From contig JBBMOA010000036.1 in NCBI GenBank assembly GCA_037954235.1, positions 1-64,000 on the forward strand: DNA of 64,000 nucleotides, written 5' to 3'. The notes beneath the pieces are model-generated. The model did not search any database. It had not been told where the DNA came from and was given only the letters and a program-made list of their open reading frames with translations. Position numbers and translations under genes: made by a program. This document shows positions 11,708 through 24,132 of the stretch, one piece after another. Position 1 is the stretch's first letter; each line of letters opens with the position of its first letter. The stretch comes from Aulostomus chinensis. Lineage: Eukaryota > Chordata > Actinopteri > Syngnathiformes > Aulostomidae.

Positions 11708-14700
11708 CATTCAGGTTGAAACTTGACTGAAAACTCACTTTAAAAAAGAGTTATGGCATTTTTTTATCACAGGTCACAAATAGGGTTTTCTCAGCGAGAG
11801 AAGGCCAAAATGAACACTTCATGCAGAACTCCTGTATTTTGATTAACACTCAATGAAATCAAGCTGTACTTCTAGATTATGCATCTTCCTATGCTTTCAG
11901 GTTGAAACTTGACTGAAAAATCACTTTGAACAAAAGTTATGGCATTTTTGTATCACAGGTCACAAATAGCGTTTTCTCAGCGAGAGAAGGCCAAAATGAA
12001 CACTTCATGCAGAACTCCTGTATTTTAAGGAAAACTCACTGAAATCAAGCTTTAACTTCAAGTCTATGCATCTTTCAATGCTTTCAGGTTGAAAAATGAC
12101 TGAAAACTCACTTTGAACAAAAGTTATGGCTGTTTTGTGTCACATGTCACAAGTAGGGTTTTCTCAGCGAGAGAAGGCCAAAATGAACACTTCTTGCAGA
12201 ACTCCTGTATTTTGATGAAAACTCACTGAAATCAAGCTGTAACTTCAAGTTTATTCATCTTTCTATGCTTTCAGGTTGAAACTTGAATGAAAAATTTTTT
12301 TTTTAAAAAGTTATGGCATTTTTGTATCACAGGTCACAAATAGTGTTTTCTCAGCGAGAGAAGGCCAAAATGAACACTTCATGCCGAACTCCTGTATTTT
12401 GATGAAAACTCACTGAAATCCACCTATAACTTCAAGTTTATGCATCTTTCTATGCTTTCAGGTTGAAACTTGACTGAAAACTCACTTTGAACAAAAGTTA
12501 TGGCATTTTTGTATCACAGGTCAAAAATAGCGTTTTCTCAGCGAGAGAAGGCCAAATGAACACTTCTTGCAGAACTCCTGTGTTTTGATGAAAACTCACT
12601 GAAATCCACCTGTAACTTCAAGTTTATGCATCTTTCTATGCTTTCAGGTTGAAACTTGACTGAAAAATCACTTTGAACAAAAGTTATGACATTTTTGTAT
12701 CACAGGTCACAAATAGTGTTTTCTCAGCGAGAGAAAGCCAAAATGAAAACTTCATGCACAACTCCTGTATTTTGATGAAAACTAACTGAAATCAAGCTGT
12801 GTCTTCAAGTTTATGCATCTTTCTATGCTTTCAGGTTGAAACTTGACTGAAAACTCACTTTTAAAAAAGTTATGGCATTTTTGTATCACAGGTCACAAAT
12901 AGGGTTTTCTCAGCGAGAGAAGGCCAAAATAAACACTTCTTTCAAAACTCCTGTATTTTGATGAAAAGTCACTGAAATCCACCTGTAACTTAAAGTTTAT
13001 GCATCTTTCTATGCTCTCAGGTTGAAACTTGACTGAAAAATCACTTTGAACAAAAGTTATGGCATTTTTGTATCACAGGTCACAAATAGTGTTTTCTCAG
13101 CGATAGAAGGCCAAAATGAACACTTCATGCAGAACTCCTGTTTTTTGATGAAAACTCACTGAAATCCACCTGTAGCTTCAAGTTTATGCATCTTTCTATG
13201 CTTTCAGGTTGAAACTTGACTGAAAAATCACTTTGAACAAAAGTTATGGCATTTTAGTATCACAGGTCACAAATAGTGTTTTCTCAGCGAGAGAAGGCCA
13301 AAATGAACACTTCATGCAGAACTCCTGTATTTTGATTAAAACTCACTGAAATCAAGCTGTATCTTCAAGTTTATGCATCTTTCTATGCTTTCAGGTTGAA
13401 ACTTGACTGAAAACTAACTTTTAAAAAAGTTATGGCATTTTTGTATCACATGTCACAAATACTGTTTTCTCAGCGAGAGAAGGCCAAAATGAACACTTCA
13501 TGCACAACTCCTGTATTTTGATGAAAACTCACTGAAATCAAGCTGTAACTTCAAGTTTCTGCATCTTTCTATGCTTTCAGGTTGAAACTTGACTGAAAAC
13601 TCACTTTGAACAAAAGTTCTGGCTGTCTTGTGTCACAGGTCACAAATAGTGTTTTCTCAGCGAGAGAAGGCCAAAATGAACACTTCATGTATAACTCCTG
13701 TATTTTGATGAAAACTCACTGAAATCCACCTGTTACTTCAAGTTTATGCGTCTTTCTATGCTTTCAGGTTGAAACTTGACTGAAAACTCACTTTGAACAA
13801 AAGTTATGGCATTTTTGTATCACAGGTCACAAATAGCGTTTTCTCAGCGAGAGAAGGCCAAAATGAACACTTCTTGCAGAACTCCTGTATTTTGATGAAA
13901 ACTCACTGAAATCCACCTGTAATTTCAAGTTTATGCATCTTTCTATGCTTTCAGGTTGAAACTTGACTGTAAACTCACTTTGAACAAAAGTTATGGCATT
14001 TTTGTATCACAGGTCACAAATAGCGTTTTCTCAGCGAGAGAAGGCTAAATGAACACTTCATGCAGAACTCCTTTTTTTTGATAAAAACTCACTGAAATCC
14101 ACCTGTAACTTCAAGTTTATGCATCTTTCTATGCTTTCAGGTTGAAACTTGACTGAAAACTCACTTTGAACAAAAGTTATGGCATTTTTGTATCACAGGA
14201 CAAAATAGCGTTTTCTCAGCGAGAGAAGGCCAAATGAACACTTCTTGCAGAACTCCTGTGTTTTGATGAAAACTCACTGAAATCCACCTGTAACTTAGAG
14301 TTTATGCATCGTTCTATGCTTTCAGGTTGAAACTTGACTGAAAAATCACTTTGAACAAAAGTTATGGCATTTTTGTATCACAGGTCACAAATAGTGTTTT
14401 CTCAGCGAGAGAAAGCCAAAATGAAAACTTCATGCACAACTCCTGTATTTTGATGAAAACTAACTGAAATCAAGCTGTGTCTTCAAGTTTATGCATCTTT
14501 CTATGCTTTCAGGTTGAAACTTGACTGAAAACTCACTTTTAAAAAAGTTATGGCATTTTTGTATCACAGGTCACAAATAGGGTTTTCTCAGCGAGAGAAG
14601 GCCAAAATAAACACTTCTTTCAAAACTCCTGTATTTTAAGGAAAACTCACTGAAATCAAGCTTTAACTTCAAGTCTATGCATCTTTCAATGCTTTCAGGT

Positions 14701-17700
14701 TGAATAATGACTGAAAACTCACTTTGAACAAAAGTTATGGCTGTTTTGTGTCACAGGTCACAAATAGGGTTTTCTCAGCGAGAGAAGACCAAAATGAACA
14801 CTTCTTGCAGAACTCCTGTATTTTGATGAAAACTCACTGAAATCAAGCTGTAACTTCAAGTTTATGCATCTTTCTATGCTTTCAGGTTGAAACTTGACTG
14901 AAAACAAACTTTTAAAAAAAGTTTTGGCATTTTTGTATCACAGGTCACAAATAGTGTTTTCTCAGCGAGAGAAGGCCAAAATGAACACTTCATGCAGATC
15001 TCCTGTGTTTAGATGAAAACTCACTGAAATCCACCTGTAACTTCAAGTTTTTGCTTCTTTCTATGCTTTCAGGTTGAAACTTGACTGAAAAATCACTGTG
15101 AACAAAAGTTATGGCATTTTTGTATCACAGGTCACAAAAAGCGTTTTCTCAGCGAGAGAAGGCCAAAATGAACACTTCATGCACAACTCCTGTATTTTGA
15201 TTAAAACTCACTGAAATCAAGCTGTAACTTCAAGTTTATGCATCTTTCTATGCTTTCAGGTTGAAACTTGACTGAAAACTCACTTTGAACAAAAGTTATG
15301 ACATTTTTTTTATCACAGGTCACAAATAGTGTTTTCTCAGCGAGAGAAGGCCAAAATGAACACTTCATGCATAACTCCTGTATTTTGATGAAAACTCACT
15401 GAAATCCACCTGTAACTTCAAGTTTATGCATCTTTCTATGCTTTCATGTTGAAACTTGACTGAAAACTCACTTTGAACAAAAGTTTTGGCTTTTTTGTGT
15501 CACAGGTCACAAATAGCGTTTTCTCAGCGAGAGAAGGCCAAAATGAAGACTTCATGCAGAACTCCTGTATTTTGATGAAAACTCACTGAAATCCACCTGT
15601 AACTTCAAGTTTATGCATCTTTCTATGCTTTCAGGTTGAAACTTGACTGAAAACTCATTTTGAATAAAAGTTATGGCTGTTTTGTGTCACAAGTCACAAA
15701 TAGGGTTTTCTCAGCGAGAGAAGGCCAAAATGAACACTTCTTACAGAACTCCTGTATTTTGATGAGAACTCACTGAAATCCACCTGTTACTTCAAGTTTA
15801 TGCATCTTTCTATGCTTTCAGGTTGAAACTTGACTGAAAACTCACTTTTAAAAAAAGTTATGGCATTTTTGTATCACAGGTCACAAATAGTGTTTTCTCA
15901 GCGAGAGAAGGCCAAAATGAACACTTCATGCACAACTCCTGTATTTTGATTAAAACTCACTGAAATCAAGCTGTAACTTTAAGTATATGCATCTTTCTAT
16001 GCTTTCAGGTTGAAACTTTACTGAAAAATCACTTTGAAGAAAAGTTATAACATTTTTTTATCACAGGTCACAAATAGCGTTTTCTCAGCGAGAGAAGGCC
16101 AAAATGAAGACTTCATGAAGAACTCCTGTATTTTGATGAAAACTCACTGAAATCCACCTGTAACTTCAAGTTTATGCATCTTTCTATGCTTTCAGGTTGA
16201 AACTTGACTGAAAACTCATTTTGAATAAAAGTTATGGCTGTTTTGTGTCACAAGTCACAAATAGGGTTTTCTCAGCGAGAGAAGGCCAAAATGAACACTT
16301 CATGCATACCTCCTTTATTTTGGGGAAAACTCACTGAAATCAAGCTTTAACTTCAAGTTTATGCATCTTTCTATGTATTCAGGTTGAAACTTGACTGAAA
16401 ACTCACTTTGAAGAAAAGTCATTGCATTTTTGTATCACAGGTCACAAAAAGTGTTTTCTCAGCAAGAGAAGGCCAAAATGAAAACTTGATGCAGAACACC
16501 TGTATTTTAAGGAAAACTCACTGAAATCAAGCTTTAACTTCAAGTTTATGCATCTTTCTATGCTTTCAGGTTGAAACTTGACTGAAAACTCACTTTGAAC
16601 AAAAGTTATGGCATTTTTCTATCACAGGTCACAAATAGGGTTTTCTCAGCGAGAGAAGACCAAATTGAACACTTCTAGCAGAACTCCTGTATTTTGATGA
16701 AAACTCACTGAAATCCACCTGTATCTTCAAGTTTTTGCATCTTTCTATGCTTTCAGGTTGAAACTTGACTGAAAACTCACTTTGAACAAAAGTTATGGCT
16801 GTTTTGTATCACAGGTCACAAATAGGGTTTTCTCAGCGAGAGAATGCCAAAATGAACACTTCTTGCAGAACTCCTGTATTTTGATGAGAATTCACTGAAA
16901 TCCACCTGTAACTTCAAGTTTATGCATCTTTCTATGCTTTCAGGTTGAAACTTGACTGGAAACTCACTTTGAACAAAAGTTATGGCATTTTTGTATCACA
17001 GGTCACAAATAGTGTTTTCTCAGCGAGAGAAGGCCAAAATGAACACTTCATGCAGAACTCCTGTATTTTGATTAAAACTCACTGAAATCAAGCTGTAACT
17101 TCAAGTTTATGCATCTTTCTATGCTTTCAGGTTGAAACTTGACTGAAAACTCACTTTGAACAAAACTTTTGGCTGTCTTGTGTAACAGGTCACAAATAGT
17201 GTTTTCTCAGCGAGAGAAGGCCAAAATGAAAACTTCATGCAGAACTCCTGTATTTTGATAAAAAATCACTGAAATCCACCTGTAACTTCAAGTTTTTGCA
17301 TCTTTCTATGCTTTCAGGTTGAAACTTGACTGAAAACTCACTTTGAACAAAAGTTATGGCTTTTTTGTGTCACAGGTCACAAATAGCGTTTTCTCAGCAA
17401 GAGAAGGCCAAAATAAACACTTCTTGCAAAACTCCTGTATTTTGATGAAAAGTCACTGAAATCCACCTGTAACTTAAAGTTTATGCATCTTTCTATGCTC
17501 TCAGGTTGAAACTTGACTGAAAAATCACTTTGAACAAAAGTTATGGCATTTTTGTATCACAGGTCACAAATAGTGTTTTCTCAGCGAGAGAAGGCCAAAA
17601 TGAACACTTCATGCAGAACTCCTGTATTTTAAGGAAAACTCACTGAAATCAAGCTTTAACTTCAAGTTTATGCATCTTTTATGCTTTCAGGTTGAAACTT

Positions 17701-17870
17701 GACTGAAAACTCACTTTGAACAAAAATTATGGCTGTTTTGTGTCACAGGTCACAAATAGGGTTTTCTCAGCGAGAGAAGGCCATAATGAACACTTCTTGC
17801 AAAACTCCTGTATTTTGATGAAAACTCACTGAAATCCACCTGTAACTTCAAGTTTATTCATCTTTCTATG
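11708..17870 (+). repeat. 33-monomer HOR (6,163 bp), copy 1
   Basis: About 11708-17610 matches about 17871-23774 at an offset of 6163-6164 bp, 33 monomers less 8 bases. Markers are CATTCAGG (11708 and 17871), GATTAACACTCAATG (11841 and 18004) and TACCTCCTTTATTTTGGGG (16307 and 22471). Inside the unit, the AAGCTGTGTCTTCAAG monomer occurs twice, about 12800 and 14471, nine monomers apart. So the 33-mer itself contains an older 9-mer duplication. One monomer near 12293 carries a run of T that looks like slippage. Confidence 0.9.
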
Positions 17871-20800
17871 CATTCAGGTTGAAACTTGACTGAAAACTCA
17901 CTTTAAAAAAGAGTTATGGCATTTTTTTATCACAGGTCACAAATAGGGTTTTCTCAGCGAGAGAAGGCCAAAATGAACACTTCATGCAGAACTCCTGTAT
18001 TTTGATTAACACTCAATGAAATCAAGCTGTACTTCTAGATTATGCATCTTCCTATGCTTTCAGGTTGAAACTTGACTGAAAAATCACTTTGAACAAAAGT
18101 TATGGCATTTTTGTATCACAGGTCACAAATAGCGTTTTCTCAGCGAGAGATGGCCAAAATGAACACTTCATGCAGAACTCCTGTATTTTAAGGAAAACTC
18201 ACTGAAATCAAGCTTTAACTTCAAGTCTATGCATCTTTCAATGCTTTCAGGTTGAAAAATGACTGAAAACTCACTTTGAACAAAAGTTATGGCTGTTTTG
18301 TGTCACATGTCACAAGTAGGGTTTTCTCAGCGAGAGAAGGCCAAAATGAACACTTCTTGCAGAACTCCTGTATTTTGATGAAAACTCACTGAAATCAAGC
18401 TGTAACTTCAAGTTTATTCATCTTTCTATGCTTTCAGGTTGAAACTTGAATGAAAAATTTTTTTTTTAAAAAGTTATGGCATTTTTGTATCACAGGTCAC
18501 AAATAGTGTTTTCTCAGCGAGAGAAGGCCAAAATGAACACTTCATGCCGAACTCCTGTATTTTGATGAAAACTCACTGAAATCCACCTATAACTTCAAGT
18601 TTATGCATCTTTCTATGCTTTCAGGTTGAAACTTGACTGAAAACTCACTTTGAACAAAAGTTATGGCATTTTTGTATCACAGGTCAAAAATAGCGTTTTC
18701 TCAGCGAGAGAAGGCCAAATGAACACTTCTTGCAGAACTCCTGTGTTTTGATGAAAACTCACTGAAATCCACCTGTAACTTCAAGTTTATGCATCTTTCT
18801 ATGCTTTCAGGTTGAAACTTGACTGAAAAATCACTTTGAACAAAAGTTATGGCATTTTTGTATCACAGGTCACAAATAGTGTTTTCTCAGCGAGAGAAAG
18901 CCAAAATGAAAACTTCATGCACAACTCCTGTATTTTGATGAAAACTAACTGAAATCAAGCTGTGTCTTCAAGTTTATGCATCTTTCTATGCTTTCAGGTT
19001 GAAACTTGACTGAAAACTCACTTTTAAAAAAGTTATGGCATTTTTGTATCACAGGTCACAAATAGGGTTTTCTCAGCGAGAGAAGGCCAAAATAAACACT
19101 TCTTTCAAAACTCCTGTATTTTGATGAAAAGTCACTGAAATCCACCTGTAACTTAAAGTTTATGCATCTTTCTATGCTCTCAGGTTGAAACTTGACTGAA
19201 AAATCACTTTGAACAAAAGTTATGGCATTTTTGTATCACAGGTCACAAATAGTGTTTTCTCAGCGATAGAAGGCCAAAATGAACACTTCATGCAGAACTC
19301 CTGTTTTTTGATGAAAACTCACTGAAATCCACCTGTAGCTTCAAGTTTATGCATCTTTCTATGCTTTCAGGTTGAAACTTGACTGAAAAATCACTTTGAA
19401 CAAAAGTTATGGCATTTTTGTATCACAGGTCACAAATAGTGTTTTCTCAGCGAGAGAAGGCCAAAATGAACACTTCATGCAGAACTCCTGTATTTTGATT
19501 AAAACTCACTGAAATCAAGCTGTATCTTCAAGTTTATGCATCTTTCTATGCTTTCAGGTTGAAACTTGACTGAAAACTAACTTTTAAAAAAGTTATGGCA
19601 TTTTTGTATCACATATCACAAATACTGTTTTCTCAGCGAGAGAAGGCCAAAATGAACACTTCATGCACAACTCCTGTATTTTGATGAAAACTCACTGAAA
19701 TCAAGCTGTAACTTCAAGTTTCTGCATCTTTCTATGCTTTCAGGTTGAAACTTGACTGAAAACTCACTTTGAACAAAAGTTCTGGCTGTCTTGTGTCACA
19801 GGTCACAAATAGTGTTTTCTCAGCGAGAGAAGGCCAAAATGAACACTTCATGTATAACTCCTGTATTTTGATGAAAACTCACTGAAATCCACCTGTTACT
19901 TCAAGTTTATGCGTCTTTCTATGCTTTCAGGTTGAAACTTGACTGAAAACTCACTTTGAACAAAAGTTATGGCATTTTTGTATCACAGGTCACAAATAGC
20001 GTTTTCTCAGCGAGAGAAGGTCAAAATGAACACTTCTTGCAGAACTCCTGTATTTTGATGAAAACTCACTGAAATCCACCTGTAATTTCAAGTTTATGCA
20101 TCTTTCTATGCTTTCAGGTTGAAACTTGACTGTAAACTCACTTTGAACAAAAGTTATGGCATTTTTGTATCACAGGTCACAAATAGCGTTTTCTCAGCGA
20201 GAGAAGGCTAAATGAACACTTCATGCAGAACTCCTTTTTTTTGATAAAAACTCACTGAAATCCACCTGTAACTTCAAGTTTATGCATCTTTCTATGCTTT
20301 CAGGTTGAAACTTGACTGAAAACTCACTTTGAACAAAAGTTATGGCATTTTTGTATCACAGGTCAAAAATAGCGTTTTCTCAGCGAGAGAAGGCCAAATG
20401 AACACTTCTTGCAGAACTCCTGTGTTTTGATGAAAACTCACTGAAATCCACCTGTAACTTAGAGTTTATGCATCGTTCTATGCTTTCAGGTTGAAACTTG
20501 ACTGAAAAATCACTTTGAACAAAAGTTATGGCATTTTTGTATCACAGGTCACAAATAGTGTTTTCTCAGCGAGAGAAAGCCAAAATGAAAACTTCATGCA
20601 CAACTCCTGTATTTTGATGAAAACTAACTGAAATCAAGCTGTGTCTTCAAGTTTATGCATCTTTCTATGCTTTCAGGTTGAAACTTGACTGAAAACTCAC
20701 TTTTAAAAAAGTTATGGCATTTTTGTATCACAGGTCACAAATAGGGTTTTCTCAGCGAGAGAAGGCCAAAATAAACACTTCTTTCAAAACTCCTGTATTT

Positions 20801-23774
20801 TAAGGAAAACTCACTGAAATCAAGCTTTAACTTCAAGTCTATGCATCTTTCAATGCTTTCAGGTTGAATAATGACTGAAAACTCACTTTGAACAAAAGTT
20901 ATGGCTGTTTTGTGTCACAGGTCACAAATAGGGTTTTCTCAGCGAGAGAAGACCAAAATGAACACTTCTTGCAGAACTCCTGTATTTTGATGAAAACTCA
21001 CTGAAATCAAGCTGTAACTTCAAGTTTATGCATCTTTCTATGCTTTCAGGTTGAAACTTGACTGAAAACAAACTTTTAAAAAAAGTTTTGGCATTTTTGT
21101 ATCACAGGTCACAAATAGTGTTTTCTCAGCGAGAGAAGGCCAAAATGAACACTTCATGCAGATCTCCTGTGTTTAGATGAAAACTCACTGAAATCCACCT
21201 GTAACTTCAAGTTTTTGCTTCTTTCTATGCTTTCAGGTTGAAACTTGACTGAAAAATCACTGTGAACAAAAGTTATGGCATTTTTGTATCACAGGTCACA
21301 AAAAGCGTTTTCTCAGCGAGAGAAGGCCAAAATGAACACTTCATGCACAACTCCTGTATTTTGATTAAAACTCACTGAAATCAAGCTGTAACTTCAAGTT
21401 TATGCATCTTTCTATGCTTTCAGGTTGAAACTTGACTGAAAACTCACTTTGAACAAAAGTTATGACATTTTTTTTATCACAGGTCACAAATAGTGTTTTC
21501 TCAGCGAGAGAAGGCCAAAATGAACACTTCATGCATAACTCCTGTATTTTGATGAAAACTCACTGAAATCCACCTGTAACTTCAAGTTTATGCATCTTTC
21601 TATGCTTTCATGTTGAAACTTGACTGAAAACTCACTTTGAACAAAAGTTTTGGCTTTTTTGTGTCACAGGTCACAAATAGCGTTTTCTCAGCGAGAGAAG
21701 GCCAAAATGAAGACTTCATGCAGAACTCCTGTATTTTGATGAAAACTCACTGAAATCCACCTGTAACTTCAAGTTTATGCATCTTTCTATGCTTTCAGGT
21801 TGAAACTTGACTGAAAACTCATTTTGAATAAAAGTTATGGCTGTTTTGTGTCACAAGTCACAAATAGGGTTTTCTCAGCGAGAGAAGGCCAAAATGAACA
21901 CTTCTTACAGAACTCCTGTATTTTGATGAGAACTCACTGAAATCCACCTGTTACTTCAAGTTTATGCATCTTTCTATGCTTTCAGGTTGAAACTTGACTG
22001 AAAACTCACTTTTAAAAAAAGTTATGGCATTTTTGTATCACAGGTCACAAATAGTGTTTTCTCAGCGAGAGAAGGCCAAAATGAACACTTCATGCACAAC
22101 TCCTGTATTTTGATTAAAACTCACTGAAATCAAGCTGTAACTTTAAGTATATGCATCTTTCTATGCTTTCAGGTTGAAACTTTACTGAAAACTCACTTTG
22201 AAGAAAAGTTATAACATTTTTTTATCACAGGTCACAAATAGCGTTTTCTCAGCGAGAGAAGGCCAAAATGAAGACTTCATGAAGAACTCCTGTATTTTGA
22301 TGAAAACTCACTGAAATCCACCTGTAACTTCAAGTTTATGCATCTTTCTATGCTTTCAGGTTGAAACTTGACTGAAAACTCATTTTGAATAAAAGTTATG
22401 GCTGTTTTGTGTCACAAGTCACAAATAGGGTTTTCTCAGCGAGAGAAGGCCAAAATGAACACTTCATGCATACCTCCTTTATTTTGGGGAAAACTCACTG
22501 AAATCAAGCTTTAACTTCAAGTTTATGCATCTTTCTATGCATTCAGGTTGAAACTTGACTGAAAACTCACTTTGAAGAAAAGTCATTGCATTTTTGTATC
22601 ACAGGTCACAAAAAGTGTTTTCTCAGCAAGAGAAGGCCAAAATGAAAACTTGATGCAGAACACCTGTATTTTAAGGAAAACTCACTGAAATCAAGCTTTA
22701 ACTTCAAGTTTATGCATCTTTCTATGCTTTCAGGTTGAAACTTGACTGAAAACTCACTTTGAACAAAAGTTATGGCATTTTTCTATCACAGGTCACAAAT
22801 AGGGTTTTCTCAGCGAGAGAAGACCAAATTGAACACTTCTAGCAGAACTCCTGTATTTTGATGAAAACTCACTGAAATCCACCTGTATCTTCAAGTTTTT
22901 GCATCTTTCTATGCTTTCAGGTTGAAACTTGACTGAAAACTCACTTTGAACAAAAGTTATGGCTGTTTTGTATCACAGGTCACAAATAGGGTTTTCTCAG
23001 CGAGAGAATGCCAAAATGAACACTTCTTGCAGAACTCCTGTATTTTGATGAGAATTCACTGAAATCCACCTGTAACTTCAAGTTTATGCATCTTTCTATG
23101 CTTTCAGGTTGAAACTTGACTGGAAACTCACTTTGAACAAAAGTTATGGCATTTTTGTATCACAGGTCACAAATAGTGTTTTCTCAGCGAGAGAAGGCCA
23201 AAATGAACACTTCATGCAGAACTCCTGTATTTTGATTAAAACTCACTGAAATCAAGCTGTAACTTCAAGTTTATGCATCTTTCTATGCTTTCAGGTTGAA
23301 ACTTGACTGAAAACTCACTTTGAACAAAACTTTTGGCTGTCTTGTGTAACAGGTCACAAATAGTGTTTTCTCAGCGAGAGAAGGCCAAAATGAAAACTTC
23401 ATGCAGAACTCCTGTATTTTGATAAAAAATCACTGAAATCCACCTGTAACTTCAAGTTTTTGCATCTTTCTATGCTTTCAGGTTGAAACTTGACTGAAAA
23501 CTCACTTTGAACAAAAGTTATGGCTTTTTTGTGTCACAGGTCACAAATAGCGTTTTCTCAGCAAGAGAAGGCCAAAATAAACACTTCTTGCAAAACTCCT
23601 GTATTTTGATGAAAAGTCACTGAAATCCACCTGTAACTTAAAGTTTATGCATCTTTCTATGCTCTCAGGTTGAAACTTGACTGAAAAATCACTTTGAACA
23701 AAAGTTATGGCATTTTTGTATCACAGGTCACAAATAGTGTTTTCTCAGCGAGAGAAGGCCAAAATGAACACTTC
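17871..23774 (+). repeat. 33-monomer HOR, copy 2
   Basis: Near-identical to copy 1. Differences seen by eye include ATTTTAGTATC (copy 1, near 13253) against ATTTTTGTATC, CAGGACAAAATAG (near 14198) against CAGGTCAAAAATAG, and TGTATTCAGG (near 16375) against TGCATTCAGG. After about 23774 this copy has one extra monomer (CCTGCTGTAAC, TTCAGATTG) before rejoining the TTTTAAGGAAAAC monomer that copy 1 has at about 17620. The following offset is therefore 34 monomers. Confidence 0.88.
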
Positions 23775-24132
23775 TTGCAGAACTCCTGTATTTTGATGAG
23801 AACTCACTGTAATCCTGCTGTAACTTCAAGTTTATGCATCTTTCTATGCTTTCAGATTGAAACTTGACTGAAAACTCACTTTGAACAAAAGTTATTGCAT
23901 TTTTGTGTCACAGGTCACAAATAGCGTTTTCTCAGCGAGAGAAGGCCAAAATGAACACTTCATGCAGAACTCCTGTATTTTAAGGAAAACTCACTGAAAT
24001 CAAGCTTTAACTTCAAGTTTATGCATCTTTTATGCTTTCAGGTTGAAACTTGACTGAAAACTCACTTTGAACAAAAGTTATGGCTGTTTTGTGTCACAGG
24101 TCACAAATAGGGTTTTCTCAGCGAGAGAAGGC
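23775..24132 (+). repeat. T-type junction monomers right of the 33-mer block
   Basis: Two monomers: one with ATCCTGCTGTAAC and TTCAGATTG, then one with TTTTAAGGAAAAC and the short CATCTTTTATG. The same ordered pair recurs at about 27690-28050 and 41880-42240, inside the 9-mer region. They therefore link the 33-mer and 9-mer domains. Confidence 0.75.

Noticed and set aside
12288..12306. T-rich run resembling a terminator or insertion tail (also near 18451)
   Set aside because: It is slippage of the usual CACTTTTAAAAAAG segment in one monomer, repeated at the 33-mer offset. No element is attached.
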